Source of the DNA: Acytostelium subglobosum LB1
Lineage: Eukaryota; Evosea; Eumycetozoa; Acytosteliales; Acytosteliaceae
NCBI RefSeq assembly: GCF_000787575.1
Contig: NW_012236509.1
Span: 188,001-252,000, forward strand
Direction: 5' to 3'
Length of the DNA stretch: 64,000 nt
In this document: one piece after another, positions 10,827 through 21,932 of the stretch
Layout: each line of letters begins with the position of its first letter
How positions within the stretch are numbered: position 1 is the first letter of the stretch
Program-made: the position numbers and the translations under genes
Notes under the pieces: generated by a model
The model's input: only the letters and a program-made list of their open reading frames with translations
The model's database searches: none
What the model was told of the DNA's origin: nothing

Positions 10827-11981
10827 CTACTCTACAACACCTCTGAGTATACTTATCTTTTGTTGTCGCTTCTCATTGAGTGATCGAAGATCAAGTGGTT
10901 CCTTTCTTTTACATCGCAGGAACATCCTGCTGGCAACACCATAGACGATGAAGTTGAGGAAGCCTTGCAGTGGTGTCGTGAAGTTCTGTACCAGCCACAG
11001 CCAGTAGAAGCGACAGAATCGCTCAGAGATTGGAACGAATCCATCGATCAAGTCCGGCAGCCAACAGATTATGAAAGCCATCAAGTAGATGCCAAGCTGG
11101 CGAGCCACCTTTCCATGCATCTTCTTCTTTCGCTCGTTAACAAAGTGTGTCGACACTGAGTGCTGCGTGTTGATGGAACCGGATGACAGGTAGTCTGGTG
11201 ACATTGGACGAACAGAGTGGCGGTACTTCCAGAGGATCATCGCGTATAATACAATGTTCCAGACGAATGTTAACATTAATGGGCCATACCAATAGATCCA
11301 TTTGGACTTGGCTTCGAGATGACAGTAGTTGGCATTCTGTTCTTGAACGATCGCGTGTTGCCAAAGCATTGCTATTGTCATCACTGTTGGTAGGCCCCAT
11401 GACAATACATGGAAAACAAACAATGGTGTTTGACTCCTTTGTCTTGAGCTCCAATAAGCATGGAAGGCAATGCAGCTCATCCAAACAAAGCTAGACAAGA
11501 AGAAATAATTTATCGATGCTCTTATCAATACACAGAATGATCCACTTTGTTTGTAACTGATTAGATTGATTGATTGATTGATTGATTGAATGTTAGTGGA
11601 AATATTCATACAGGGGAATTACATTGACCATCTTTGGACATACCTCATCAAGAGTACAGATTGTGATATACATATTGAAAGTGAACCAAAGAAATCGGCA
11701 ATTGATAGGAATAGAATTAGTCGATATAGAACTTGATTTCTTTTGGTCTGGCTTAGGAATAGGAAGTAGTTTAAAATGATCGCTGCTGATCCAATTACTG
11801 ATAGACAACTGGCAATTAAGTTGACAATATATGCCGCCATCAAATGTGATTGTGTCAATGTACAAAATGTTGGATTCGAAGTTGTATTTGGCGGTTGTGT
11901 CATATTTGACAACATCGTCGTCAATGAATCACTGGACAAGACATCATTTATCAAGTCAACTGCCATTGCTGCATTTGTCAT
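10827..11981 (-). CDS. cAMP-receptor-like seven-helix GPCR
   Basis: Two exons, 11644-11981 and 10827-11556 (355 residues). The acceptor could lie 12 bases further in (exon from 11544); both keep phase. A short N-terminus with Asn-X-Thr sites (NMTQ, NTTS) precedes seven hydrophobic segments, starting with SHLMAAYIVNLIASCLSVIG and ending with QGFLNFIVYGVASRMFL. A Lys-rich third loop (NERKKKMHGKVARQL) and ICWLPDLIDG in helix 6 fit the cAR/CRL class of Dictyostelium receptors. The tail is short and basic. It likely signals through heterotrimeric G proteins at the cell surface; the ligand is not predictable. Convergent with the ankyrin-like gene, 150 bases apart. Confidence 0.85.
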
Positions 11982-12781
11982 TGCTTGTTATTCTGTATTG
12001 TTATTATTATTATTGTTCGTTGTATCTATTATCTATTATGTTTGTTAACCTGTTGTTGATAATATATTCATAATGAATGAGTTAAATGAATAAAGAAAAA
12101 TAATAATAATAATAATAATTTAAATATTTGTTGTTCAACTAGTAGTGTGAATAATGAATGAATATATGTATATGTATATCTGTTATTATGTATTTTTATC
12201 TCAATGAATGGATGAATGAATGAATGAATGTGAGTAAGGAGGTCAGGTGACAGGAGATAGGTGAATTGAGTGAATGGATTAAGGTGGGTTGTGTTTCAAA
12301 CAACACCCTCTCATCTTGAAGTGAAGTGAAAGGGTGGGATTGGTGGGTGTGAAGGGTGGGGGAGAAGAAGGAGTGTGGGTGGAACAGTGACACGACGTCA
12401 CGTGGTTCGCAATTCATGAACTTGAAGATCTGCTTTGTTGTTGTTTGTGCCCAGGCTCATTCAATCAATCACAACAGTGACCTTCGATCGATCGACCAAG
12501 ATATATATATTGTGTTTTTGAATAATAATAATGTAAGTTCAAGGATTGGTTCCAACCAACAACTTGCACGTACATCATTGATTGTTGTTGCTCACTCGAA
12601 TGAATGAATGAGTAGGTGACGTTGGCAGTATGTTTCTGGAAGAATGTAGCAAGTGAAGTGGATGTCCAATGTTCAGCACTTGAGTGAATGATATGGTGAT
12701 GTGCCTTGCAATGTTTGAGAGAGATGAGCCATGACCATGATGTTTGAAGCGGGGATGATGAAGCTACCAATCGTTCAAGGT
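11982..12781. other. Intergenic between the GPCR start and the SARAF-like gene end
   Basis: GPCR promoter side and 3' flank of the SARAF-like gene. Contains an AAT repeat at 12100-12118, AATG runs near 12210-12230, and a GGTGGG-rich patch near 12325-12380. Open frames on either strand look like noise. Confidence 0.45.
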
Positions 12782-13702
12782 TTAAACGGGAGCAGAGAAC
12801 ATATATAGACAGAGGAGGACAAATACAACCATTGACACCACAATGGTTAACGATATGAAGATGCCACAAAACATGAAGATCTTGGGATTGGTTGGTTCTC
12901 GTGGGAATGACATTGGATTGTTGATCCTAACCATTTCGATTGATTGATTGATTGATTGATTGATTAGTTGTAAGTAAGTACAACAAGACCTCATGTTGAA
13001 GCACTTACTGTTGATAGAACGAGTTGTTCGTTCTTGTTAAGAAGAGGTAGAAGAATACACATCCTAGTATGCCCCATCCAATGACTCTGACTGTGATCAA
13101 TCGATGTATCGTGTAAGTTAAAATGAATGATTGATTGATTGATTGATTGAATGAATGAATGAATACATACTTTGATTGACTTCAATCCAATCAAGACTAT
13201 ACTGGGCATGACATGGATGGCTGTTGTCGTGAAAGATACTCGTTAGTCGATGCTAACATTGTTGTCATGTAGTGTGGCATTACTTACTCATCACCAAATG
13301 TATACTCATTATGATCATTCTCTCCCCTCTTACATACAACAGTATACTTTGATATTGTTGAGTAACTTGATGGATTGGGACTCTGACACCTGAATTGTGC
13401 TGTTACGCGATGAATGTCATTCATTAGTATGTGATCGACCCATTATAACATAGTTAGCACTGCTTACCATTGGGATCGAATATATCATCTAGTGATGATA
13501 GACAGAAGATGTAGGGTGGTTCTTCGTTTGAACCTTTAGCAGTGCCACCTCTACAACTCAACTGTGAATGTCCTCCATCGGGCAGTGTCAACAAGTTCTT
13601 TGAGAATCGAAGTACAGGTGCATTATGTGGACCAGCCTGTACCAACACAATCGTTGACAACAACAACATCAACATCAAGTAGACCATTGTCGTTGACATC
13701 AT
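12782..13702 (-). CDS. SARAF-like (TMEM66) ER membrane protein, 207 residues
   Basis: Five exons: 13468-13702, 13288-13399, 13171-13220, 13009-13090 and 12782-12926; every junction is GT..AG and the phases sum to 208 codons. The protein has a signal peptide (YLMLMLLLSTIVLVQA), a luminal domain with six cysteines and the order QLSCRGGTA, IFC, QFRC, YTVVC, CHAQYSLDW, then a membrane helix (VIGWGILGCVFFYLFL) and a second one near the C-terminus. The Cys pattern and the RGGTA and YSLDW positions fit SARAF, the ER regulator that turns off store-operated calcium entry in animals. Known SARAF has one helix and a longer tail, so the second helix is a difference. The upstream divergent neighbour is an FNIP gene. 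Confidence 0.7.
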
Positions 13703-14029
13703 TGATTGATTGATTGATTGATTGATTATCTGTATGTTTATCACTATACTTGTATCTGTCGTCTCTTCTGCATTCATATGATTCACTTGTGGGTTGGGTG
13801 ATTATTTCGTATGACCCATAAATTAAATGTTTGGATCATTTAAATCGTGATCTGACTTGAGTAAATAGTTGGAAGTATGATCATCACCTTACTTCCATTC
13901 ACGCTTGGGCATCATGAATCATGGCTTAAGATACCCTCGCACTGTATTCAACTGATTGACTGCCCATCAATCAGTTTGAAATAGTTCCTGATTATATCAA
14001 ACAATCATTTAATCAATCCGTGTTATAAG
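13703..14029. promoter_or_regulatory. Bidirectional promoter, SARAF-like (-) / FNIP (+)
   Basis: A 327-base spacer between two divergent starts. AT-rich, with ATTTAAAT-type stretches near 13845 and TGATTGACTGCCCATCAATCA, an inverted repeat, near 13950-13970. No specific factor site can be claimed. Confidence 0.4.
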
Positions 14030-15784
14030 ATGGATACATTATCAAACTTAGTTATACATAATATAATATCGAATGTGATTGATCCACTTGATATTGTATC
14101 ATTTGGATTGGTTGACAAACGATCACACAAGTTGATCAGATCAAGATGGCCACAATCATTGTTGTCTCGATCATCTGATCAACCTGATCAATCATCGACA
14201 TCAACATTAACAATAACATCAACAACTAGAATGTTTATAGATAAGGGATACAATGGAGAACAAATCAAACCTGGAATGATCCCATCATCAATCACTCATC
14301 TTTCATTCAATGATAACTTCTACAGTCTGATACAGGTTGGCTCACTACCTGACTCATTGACCAAGCTCAAACTAGGAAATGGCTTCAATCAACCGATCGA
14401 CGGCATCTTTGATCACCTAACGTCACTCGTGTCTTTGAGGCTAGGCTCAGGCTTCAATCACACAATCATTCCCGGTCACTTGCCCCAATCACTCACTCGT
14501 CTCAAGATAGGACCGTGCTCCACGCCCCTGCGCCACGAGCCTGGCGCGCTACCTCCTGCACTCACAATCCTGCTCAATGGACACGTCTCTGCCACCCAGT
14601 CACTGCCCATGACCATCACACATCTGAGCTTCCAATCATACTTCAACAACATCATCGAGCCTGGCATGCTCCCAATGATGCTGACCACATTGCAATTTGG
14701 ACAATACTACAACAAGGGACTCCTTCCAGATGCCATACCATCCAGCGTCACCTCAATAGTGTTTGGAGACTATTTCAACTGCGTCCTGCATCCTAAAGTG
14801 CTCCCTAATGCACTCACATCATTAAGGTTCGGGACATTATATGATAAGTCTATTCCCACTCACATACTCCCTGCATCTTTGCGTTTCCTGGAGTTTGGAC
14901 TCAACTTTAATCGACCCTTGACGCATGGTACATTCCCCAGCAATAGCCAACTTCATACATTGATCTTTGGTGATCAGTTCAAATGCCAGTTTGAGCCAGA
15001 CGTGCTGCCCATGTCACTTACAAAGCTCAAGTTTGCATACTTTTACAATCAAGAATGGTTACCAGGGTCATTCCCATCATCGTTGCTTTGGCTACACACT
15101 GGAGAATGGTTCAACAAGGAGGTCGTAGAGGTTGGATTCCCGCCCGCGTTGACTGATCTGACCTTGGGAAGTTGCTTCAACAAACGAATCAAGAAGAAGT
15201 CGCTACCACAATCAATCACTCGTTTGACCATTGGTGCTGGCTTCAACAAGCCCCTAACATTACGACACTTACCATCATCACTTACCGAACTCATATCTAA
15301 CAAGAAGTATCTTCAAATTGCCATGTATCCCAAACATATTGACCTGAGGCTGAGCCCCGGCCCAGGTCCAGGACTCGACCAAAGTCCAAGAAGTCCAACT
15401 CCAACTCCAACTCCAAGTCCACCACATCAACGGCTAGTTAACAAGATTAAGAAGCTTCAACTACAGGTGTCAATGTTTACAAAAGTGGATGAGTTCATGG
15501 ATCAGATGTTTGAGATGATACCAGAGGTGGAGATGTATGAGGTGGTGTATCATCACGCTGCACTACCAGAGTATATACACAATCTACGTCTACTGGATAA
15601 TGATCGATCATTTGGAATTTGTTGTTCAACCTACGTTGGTCCCTCACCAGAACAACATCTACAACAACATCAATCAATCACCAATGTTATGTTCTTCAAC
15701 CGAAAGGATCTCAAACTACTACGATACACATTGTTAGACTTGGCAACATACAAGTCCAAGCCCAAGCCCATGTTCCAGGCCTAG
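14030..15784 (+). CDS. FNIP-repeat protein, 584 residues
   Basis: One exon. The head (LSNLVIHNIISNVIDPLDIVSFGLVDKRSHKL) looks like an F-box-type helix bundle. Then come about fourteen 22-23-residue FNIP units, leucine-rich-like repeats with the core FN.PI..G.LP.SLT.L.FG. A Pro/Thr/Ser linker (PGPGPGLDQ, PTPTPTPSP) separates them from a 130-residue C-terminal domain of unknown fold. F-box plus FNIP proteins are a large dictyostelid family and are presumed substrate adaptors of SCF ubiquitin ligases; this is family inference. It converges on krsB, whose stop lies 223 bases away. Confidence 0.88.
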   Translation: MDTLSNLVIHNIISNVIDPLDIVSFGLVDKRSHKLIRSRWPQSLLSRSSDQPDQSSTSTLTITSTTRMFIDKGYNGEQIKPGMIPSSITHLSFNDNFYSLIQVGSLPDSLTKLKLGNGFNQPIDGIFDHLTSLVSLRLGSGFNHTIIPGHLPQSLTRLKIGPCSTPLRHEPGALPPALTILLNGHVSATQSLPMTITHLSFQSYFNNIIEPGMLPMMLTTLQFGQYYNKGLLPDAIPSSVTSIVFGDYFNCVLHPKVLPNALTSLRFGTLYDKSIPTHILPASLRFLEFGLNFNRPLTHGTFPSNSQLHTLIFGDQFKCQFEPDVLPMSLTKLKFAYFYNQEWLPGSFPSSLLWLHTGEWFNKEVVEVGFPPALTDLTLGSCFNKRIKKKSLPQSITRLTIGAGFNKPLTLRHLPSSLTELISNKKYLQIAMYPKHIDLRLSPGPGPGLDQSPRSPTPTPTPSPPHQRLVNKIKKLQLQVSMFTKVDEFMDQMFEMIPEVEMYEVVYHHAALPEYIHNLRLLDNDRSFGICCSTYVGPSPEQHLQQHQSITNVMFFNRKDLKLLRYTLLDLATYKSKPKPMFQA

Positions 15785-16006
15785 GACTCCTTGGTTATCC
15801 ATTTAAAATTACACAGGAGTATTTGATTTATTAACTTATCTTGCCAATCAATAAAGTTAGTTTGGCAACTGGTGCATATGTATATGTAGGTAGGTAGTGT
15901 TATATATAAGAAGTGGAGTGAGCGATAAAGTGATTGTTTGATTGATTGGTTGGGGAGATGTGAGTGAGTGGAAGTATGATTGATTGATTGTCGACGGATG
16001 ATGAAT

Positions 16007-19000
16007 TTAGAGTGGCACACCTGCTGGTGGAATGAGTTCAAAGTCATGTTCGCTATATACTGTGATGTTGAAAGTGTCTTGGATACCTGGTTCAAAGGTG
16101 GCCGGCAGGATGGCACCGTGGATGGACTCAGCTGCGGTACCCTCGACGACGACCTCCTTGCCAGAGACAAAGCCGCTCTTGCAGATCAGCTCCTTCAGGT
16201 TTCCATCGGGGAATGTCTTGAAGTAGTAAAAGCCGATGCCGTGGTTAGTGGGCTTCTCGGACTGCGCCAGGATGACGGTGTAGCGACCAGCGCGCGGCAG
16301 ATGGAACTGGTAGCGCGGGTTCTGTGTCCATGTGGACGATGTGTTGCTGTAGCGACCACCACATGTAACGCCGCGCCACTCGCCCGCCAGCCTCCTGGAG
16401 GACCACTCGGCCAGCTGCGTGATGGCGGCTGTGGGCTGCGACGAGATGACGCGCAGGGTGAACTCTGACTCGATCGACGGCTTGAACGTGCAGGGGATGA
16501 CGATGCACGAAGTCGACGCCTCCAACACGAAGCTGTAGTGAACCTGGAAGTCGTTGATGAACTCTGTGTTGCCAATAATGTCGTTGGGTGTCAGAACAAA
16601 CACCTTCTTGTGCGCAGTGTTGGATGCCTGAGTCACGCTGGACCTGGCCACGTAGAAGCCGGCAAAGTGCAGAAGCGTTGTGTCCTTGGCCAGCTGATCC
16701 ATAACGATCGTGATCTTGGATGCCAGGGGTCCGTTGTTCGTGATAAGATATTGCGCGTTGTTACGCCACGTCGTGTGGTTCAGACAGCCACCCGCTGTGT
16801 TGCCGCGCCATTCGCCGCGAATCGTCAGCACCTGGTCCTGCAAATCTGTCTTGTTGATGGGTGACTCGCTGTAGCACAGCACGCTGAACGTGCCCTCTTG
16901 GCGCGAGTCGTAAGTGCATGGCACCACCATGTAGGTGCCGGGCGCGTAAGACTGGCTGTACACGACCTCGTTACCGTTGAGGAAGTTGGTCTTGGCAACG
17001 AGGTTGGTGGCTGTGAGGTAGATGTATGGCATGTTCTTGTCGACCACCTTGAACACGTAGAAACCAATGTATATGTCCTTGGCGACGTCGGCCTCCTTGC
17101 CCAGGACGATAGTTATCTGACTCTGCACGGAGATATCCAAAAGGAACTTGGGGTTGTCCTTCCACGTTGCCGAATTGCCGCTGAAACTGCCACCGGCAGC
17201 CTGGCCCAGCCACTGGTAGCGGCCAGACACCATGCGCCAGTCGCGGTCCGGTAGGATCTCTGTCAGCTTGAGTGCGCGGCCAACCTCGGACGGCGATACC
17301 TCCAGCTCAAACGCGCCCTCCTGGCGTGGCTCAAAGGTGGCAGGGATGATCACGTAGTTGCCAGGCTCCACCTTGACCTTGGTGGACACCTCGGTGTTGC
17401 GCAGGAAGGTGATATCGACACCAGGCACCAGGTTCTCGCGGGTCATGCTTATCAGGCGCTTGGTGACGTCCTTGTTGGCATGAACAAAGTAGAAGCCAAT
17501 GTGCACGAGCTTCTCACCAGTCTGGCGCAGAGAGATGCACAGCGTCGTGGCTGCGGACACTGAGAGCAGGTACTGTGGGTTGTTGCGCCAGGCAAAGCTG
17601 TTGGCGCATCCTCCTGCTGTTCGGCTGGACCACACGCCATTGACGCGGGTAACGGTCACCTGTGGCGTCTGTGGACTGAAGCGACGAGTAGTGGGCGAGC
17701 TGATTGGCGTCAGGCCGCGCTGCTTGGTGCCGAACGATGGGTTGAGCATCTCCTCGAGCAGGTCGTCCAGCTCGCTGGCGGGCTCCTTGGGCTTGACCGT
17801 CGTCTGTGATGGCGTGTTGGACTTTTGGAGCAGACTGTTGGCCGAGAGCTGCTTGGTGAACGAGGGCTGAGACACGCCGGGGGGCGATGACGCTGCCGAT
17901 GCCTCGTGCTGCAGGCTGCCCGTGGACAGCTGGTTGGGCAGGCGACGGCCGGGCGTGGGCTGGTTGGCGCTTCCGGCGCCAGGTGCAGTGCTCTTGCTAT
18001 TGTTCAGCACGATGCCATTGAGAAGTGAGTCCAACTCATTCAATGGCTCGTCATTCGACGTGTTGTTTGACAGAGGGCTCCTCCTATTTGGCGAAGCCAT
18101 ACTATTAACATGATTATTATTTGATACTACGACCTGTACTCTATTGTTACTCGCTTGTTGTTGTTGTTGTTGCTGTTGTCCATTTGAATATGTAGCCAAT
18201 GGCGCTGATGTTCTCTGTTGCTGTGACTGTGGCTTTTGTATTTGTACCTGTGGCTGCTGCTGCTGGATTGGTTGACGCTGTGGTGAAGGCTCCCTGTTGA
18301 ACTCTTCTTGACGCAGCTTGTTATTCCTCTCCAACAAGTCCTCCTCTTCGTCCGAGTCTGGATCGACTGAGCTGCTCTGTGTAAAGTCACCTGACTCGGC
18401 CGATCGCTTCGAATTCCTCTCCGCCGCCTCCTTTATAGCCTTCTCTCTGCCACCTGCGCGATCAATCACCTCCTGTGCTGCATCCGACAGTGACTTCATC
18501 ACGTAGTTACCCTTTACCTTCTTCTCAAAGAATGGATGCTACATTTATTGATTGATTGAGTGTTAGTGAGCGTGTTTGATTGAATGAATGATTGATCGAT
18601 CATACCTTTAACAAGTCCTTGGCTGTTGGTCTTTGACTCTGCTCCTTGGCCAGACACAAGCGGATAAAGTCAGAGAACTCTGGCGACCACTTGGATGGCT
18701 CTTTAAGCTTGGGCGATTCGGCAGTTGGGATCATGAACAAGACACGCATTGGATGTAGGTCGTGATAGGGTGGATGGAACTCTGCCATCTCAATGGCACT
18801 GATGCCCAATGCCCATATGTCTGCCTTTGAATCATAGCCAACCTCCTGGATTATCTCTGGCGCCAAAAAGAATGGCGTACCAATCACTGTATTCCTCTTC
18901 CTCGTTCGCTCACTAAGTTGACCACTGACGCCAAAGTCTAGAGATGGTTGGGGATGGATGGGATGGATGGATGTGTGAGATGGATGGATGGATGGTGCGA

Positions 19001-19575
19001 GGGAGGGGAGGGAGATAGATCGGGTCATCTTACCTGCAAGCTTGCACTCTCCGGTGCTCGTGACCAAGATGTTGCCTGGCTTGATATCTCTATGTATCTT
19101 GCTGCTCTTGTGAAGATAGTACAGACCCTTGAGAGTACTGTAACATACCAAGGCTATCTGCTCCTCATTAAGAATCATCGTTGACAAGTTCATCATATCG
19201 CTAACCGATCCCATTGAGCAATACTCCATTATAATCTATAATGATTGTGATTGATTGATTGATTGAATTAGTATGAGTTGATTGATTGAGTTGATTGAGG
19301 ATACATACCCAACATGTCTCACCCTTGAAGTAGTTGCCATAGTATTGTACGACATACTTTGACTTGCACTGCTTCATGATGTTGATCTCTTTGAGGATCT
19401 CTTGGAAGTCTTCGTTGACCGGCACCTGTTTAACAGCCACGATGTGACCCGATCTCTTGTGTCGGGCCTTGAACACTGCTCCGAATGAGCCACGTCCAAG
19501 ACTCTCCAATATCTCAAACTCTGTCGCAGGGTCCTTTATGCCATCGGGCAATTTAAAGTCTAGTGGATCATCCAT
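16007..19575 (-). CDS. krsB: STE20/MST (Hippo) kinase KrsB with calpain-III-like repeats, 1110 residues
   Basis: Four exons: 19309-19575, 19034-19235, 18606-18937 and 16007-18538; all phases agree. The kinase domain spans about residues 20-275: glycine loop GRGSFGAV, VAVKQV lysine, HRDIKPGNIL, DFGVS, activation segment GTPFFLAPE. Residues 280-565 are disordered with Q, N and S runs and an acidic helix (ELDDLLEEML). Four copies of a calpain domain-III-like beta module follow, starting near 566, 700, 840 and 980, each opening with a G.W.....GG......W..NPQ signature. Kinase plus this tail and the length are what I recall for Dictyostelium KrsB, the MST1/2 relative that controls adhesion and chemotactic signal shut-off. 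No animal-type SARAH domain is seen. The modules may bind membrane or calcium (inference). Confidence 0.87.
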
Positions 19576-20339
19576 TCTATCTATATCTCTCTATCTCTTT
19601 ATCTCTATCTGTATGTCTGTCTGTATGCACTGCAGTGAATAAGTACTACACGAATGACTGACTGACTGAGTTGATGTTGAGTGAATGAATGAGTGATTGA
19701 GTGATGGAAATGAGTTGAGGTGTGGTGTTTAAGTTAAGTTGTGTGTTTGTTTGAAGATGGGTGGAAGTTGGTTGTTTGATTGAGTTGGTGGTGTGTGAAT
19801 GAAAGATGAATGAATGTGTGATCAGTTCGTCGTCGTCAACAACTTAATTGTTGTTGTTGCAATGATCGATCGAATGAAAAGATAAATAAATAAATATATA
19901 TATTGTATTGTAGATGATGTAGATGATGTAGAAGGTAAGGTTGTTTTTGCAATGATCACTGGTACGAGTAGTACAGTCTCATCTCGAAGGTCACCAATTC
20001 AATTATTAATAATATTAATATTTTGAAACAACAACAGATTATTAAGTGTTTGAGGTAGTTGCGATGGATAATAAACTACAAAGAGGCCTGTCCAGAGCCC
20101 TCCCTCCCAAACCATCCACAAACAACTACCTCCCTTTTTCACACACACACACACAGATAGATGAACCATTCATGAAACCATCTAAAATTCGATCGTACGA
20201 TCGAGATTTATTCATCCTGTTGAGTGTGTTTTTTGATCCATTGTTTTTTTGGACCCTTTTCATCACACTTCGAACCCGAGTCCAAACTACAAAACATCAA
20301 TCAAACAATAAAATCCTGATATTAATTAATTGATTAACA
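19576..20339. other. Intergenic, krsB promoter side
   Basis: Contains a TCTATCTCT run at the krsB start, many TGAGTGAATGA-type repeats to 19850, a GATGTAGATGATGTAGA duplication near 19915-19935 and an ACAC tract near 20140. No gene supported. Confidence 0.45.
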
Positions 20340-20955
20340 AAAAAAATTTTATTCTTGTTGTTGTTGTTGATCAATATGAACTGAAATAGAATTGATTGTT
20401 GGCATTTCCACAGAGTTTTCTAATTAATTCTAGGTGGTTCATGATCATTTTCATAAGGTTCTTCATGGTAAAATAATGTTAATATCAAACCTAATAAAAA
20501 TATAAAGGAAGAAATTGTAAATAGAAAAATAAAGAAAGAACTAACTTGGCTATAAAAAAATAATATTGAACGGTCTTAAGTCAAAGTAGATGTATCATTT
20601 CTAATATAATAACATTTAACTGAAGTTAATTTATCGCATTCTTCTTTCGGATTTCTTGAGCCAACATTATATATCTGGACAGAGAAATTCTTTCTTCCTA
20701 GTACTAAATAATATATATACTATGAAATTGATCAATTATTAGTTATAGTAAGGTATGAACGATTGATTGATTGAATAAATGAATAAATACATTATATGAT
20801 GAATCAAACGGATCACATTGAGTGACATTACATCTGGTGGAGATAATATCATTAATATTAATTCCTACTGCAATAAACAATCCTATTAAAGATAATAAAG
20901 AAGAGTAAAAAAACATATGAAAGATGGTTTATCTATTTTCTTTTTCATTGTTATA
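20340..20955 (-). pseudogene. Decayed copy A of a two-pass membrane protein gene
   Basis: Read on the minus strand, a first exon (20816-20947) starts MKKKIDKPSF, then holds a hydrophobic segment (LSLIGLFIAVGI) and RCNVTQCDPFDSSYN. After an intron rich in GATT repeats, a second exon gives VLGRKNFSVQIYNVGSRNP, KCYYIRN, a second hydrophobic segment and an acidic tail. It aligns along its length with copy B just upstream. The first exon needs a frame change between its start and the hydrophobic segment, the second exon has a CAA-to-TAA change compared with copy B, and a later frame change separates ENSVEMPTI from the rest. No protein family recognised. Base composition is far more AT-rich than in neighbouring genes. 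Confidence 0.6.
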
Positions 20956-21121
20956 ATAATTAATTAATATATATGTATGTATTGTATTGTTCTAGAAATA
21001 ATAATACCTTTAGTATCCAGAATACATCAACTTTTTAATAACTCCCTCATCAGATTGAGGTGGTGCAAAATTATTTAATAATGTCCAGATCTGGACATAT
21101 ATTGAATAATAAAAATTAATA

Positions 21122-21737
21122 TTATTATTCTTCATCTTGTTGTTGCTTTTGTTCTATTTGAATTGAAATGGAACTTATAGTTGGCAGTTCCACAGAAGTT
21201 TCTAATTGTTGTTGATGTTGTAGTGGATCAACTTTAGGTATTTTGGGACAAAATATTACTGTAATAAAATTAATAATAAGGGTAAGTGATAATATTGAGC
21301 TTATAAGAATAACAAGGAAAGGACCTCCTCTATAAACTAATAATTTTGAACTGTCTTGTGTCAAATAACCTGGATAATCTCTAATATAATAACATTTAAC
21401 TGATGTTAAATTATCACAATCATCTTTAGGATTTCTAGAACTAACACCATGTAATTAAATCCTTCTAGTTCTAAATAATATATATACTTTTTTATTATTA
21501 TTAATTAATTTATGTCATTGGCTTTAAAGTTGATTGATTGATTGATTGAATGAATTAATAATTACATTATAAGATGATTCCAATGGTTCACATAGAGAGA
21601 TTTTACATCTAGTAGAGATAAGTTCATAAATAAAAGTTCCAACACCTGTAAACAATAATATTAAAGAAGCTATTAGTTATAATAAATATATAGTTTCTAG
21701 ACGTCTATTATCTCCTTTCTTCTTCATTATATATATA
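21122..21737 (-). pseudogene. Decayed copy B of the same two-pass membrane protein gene
   Basis: Same design as copy A and head-to-tail with it. The first exon begins MKKKGDNRRLETIYLL, where a stop interrupts before the hydrophobic part (LIASLILLFTGVG) and RCKISLCEPLESSYN. The second exon lacks about ten residues present in copy A and has a stop before SSRNPKDDCDNLTSVKCYYIRD; from there it is open through LLVYRGGPFLVILIS to a Gln/Glu tail ending at 21122. The conserved RC...CxP...SSYN and C...V KCYYIR motifs in both copies show this was a real secreted or membrane protein. Each copy keeps parts the other has lost. Confidence 0.6.
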
Positions 21738-21932
21738 TCTCTATTCAATTAATTGAAAGAATGAACCAATCAATTTAATGGTTAACTTAAAGAATATATA
21801 CTTTACTATCCAAATATAGTAATTGGTCCTAAATTAATTAAAAATGATCAGACAAGTATCCAAATGTGTGAAGTTCAAAGAATGTTAGTTTGATAGATTG
21901 AATTGAATTGATATATAAAGATACAGATATAG

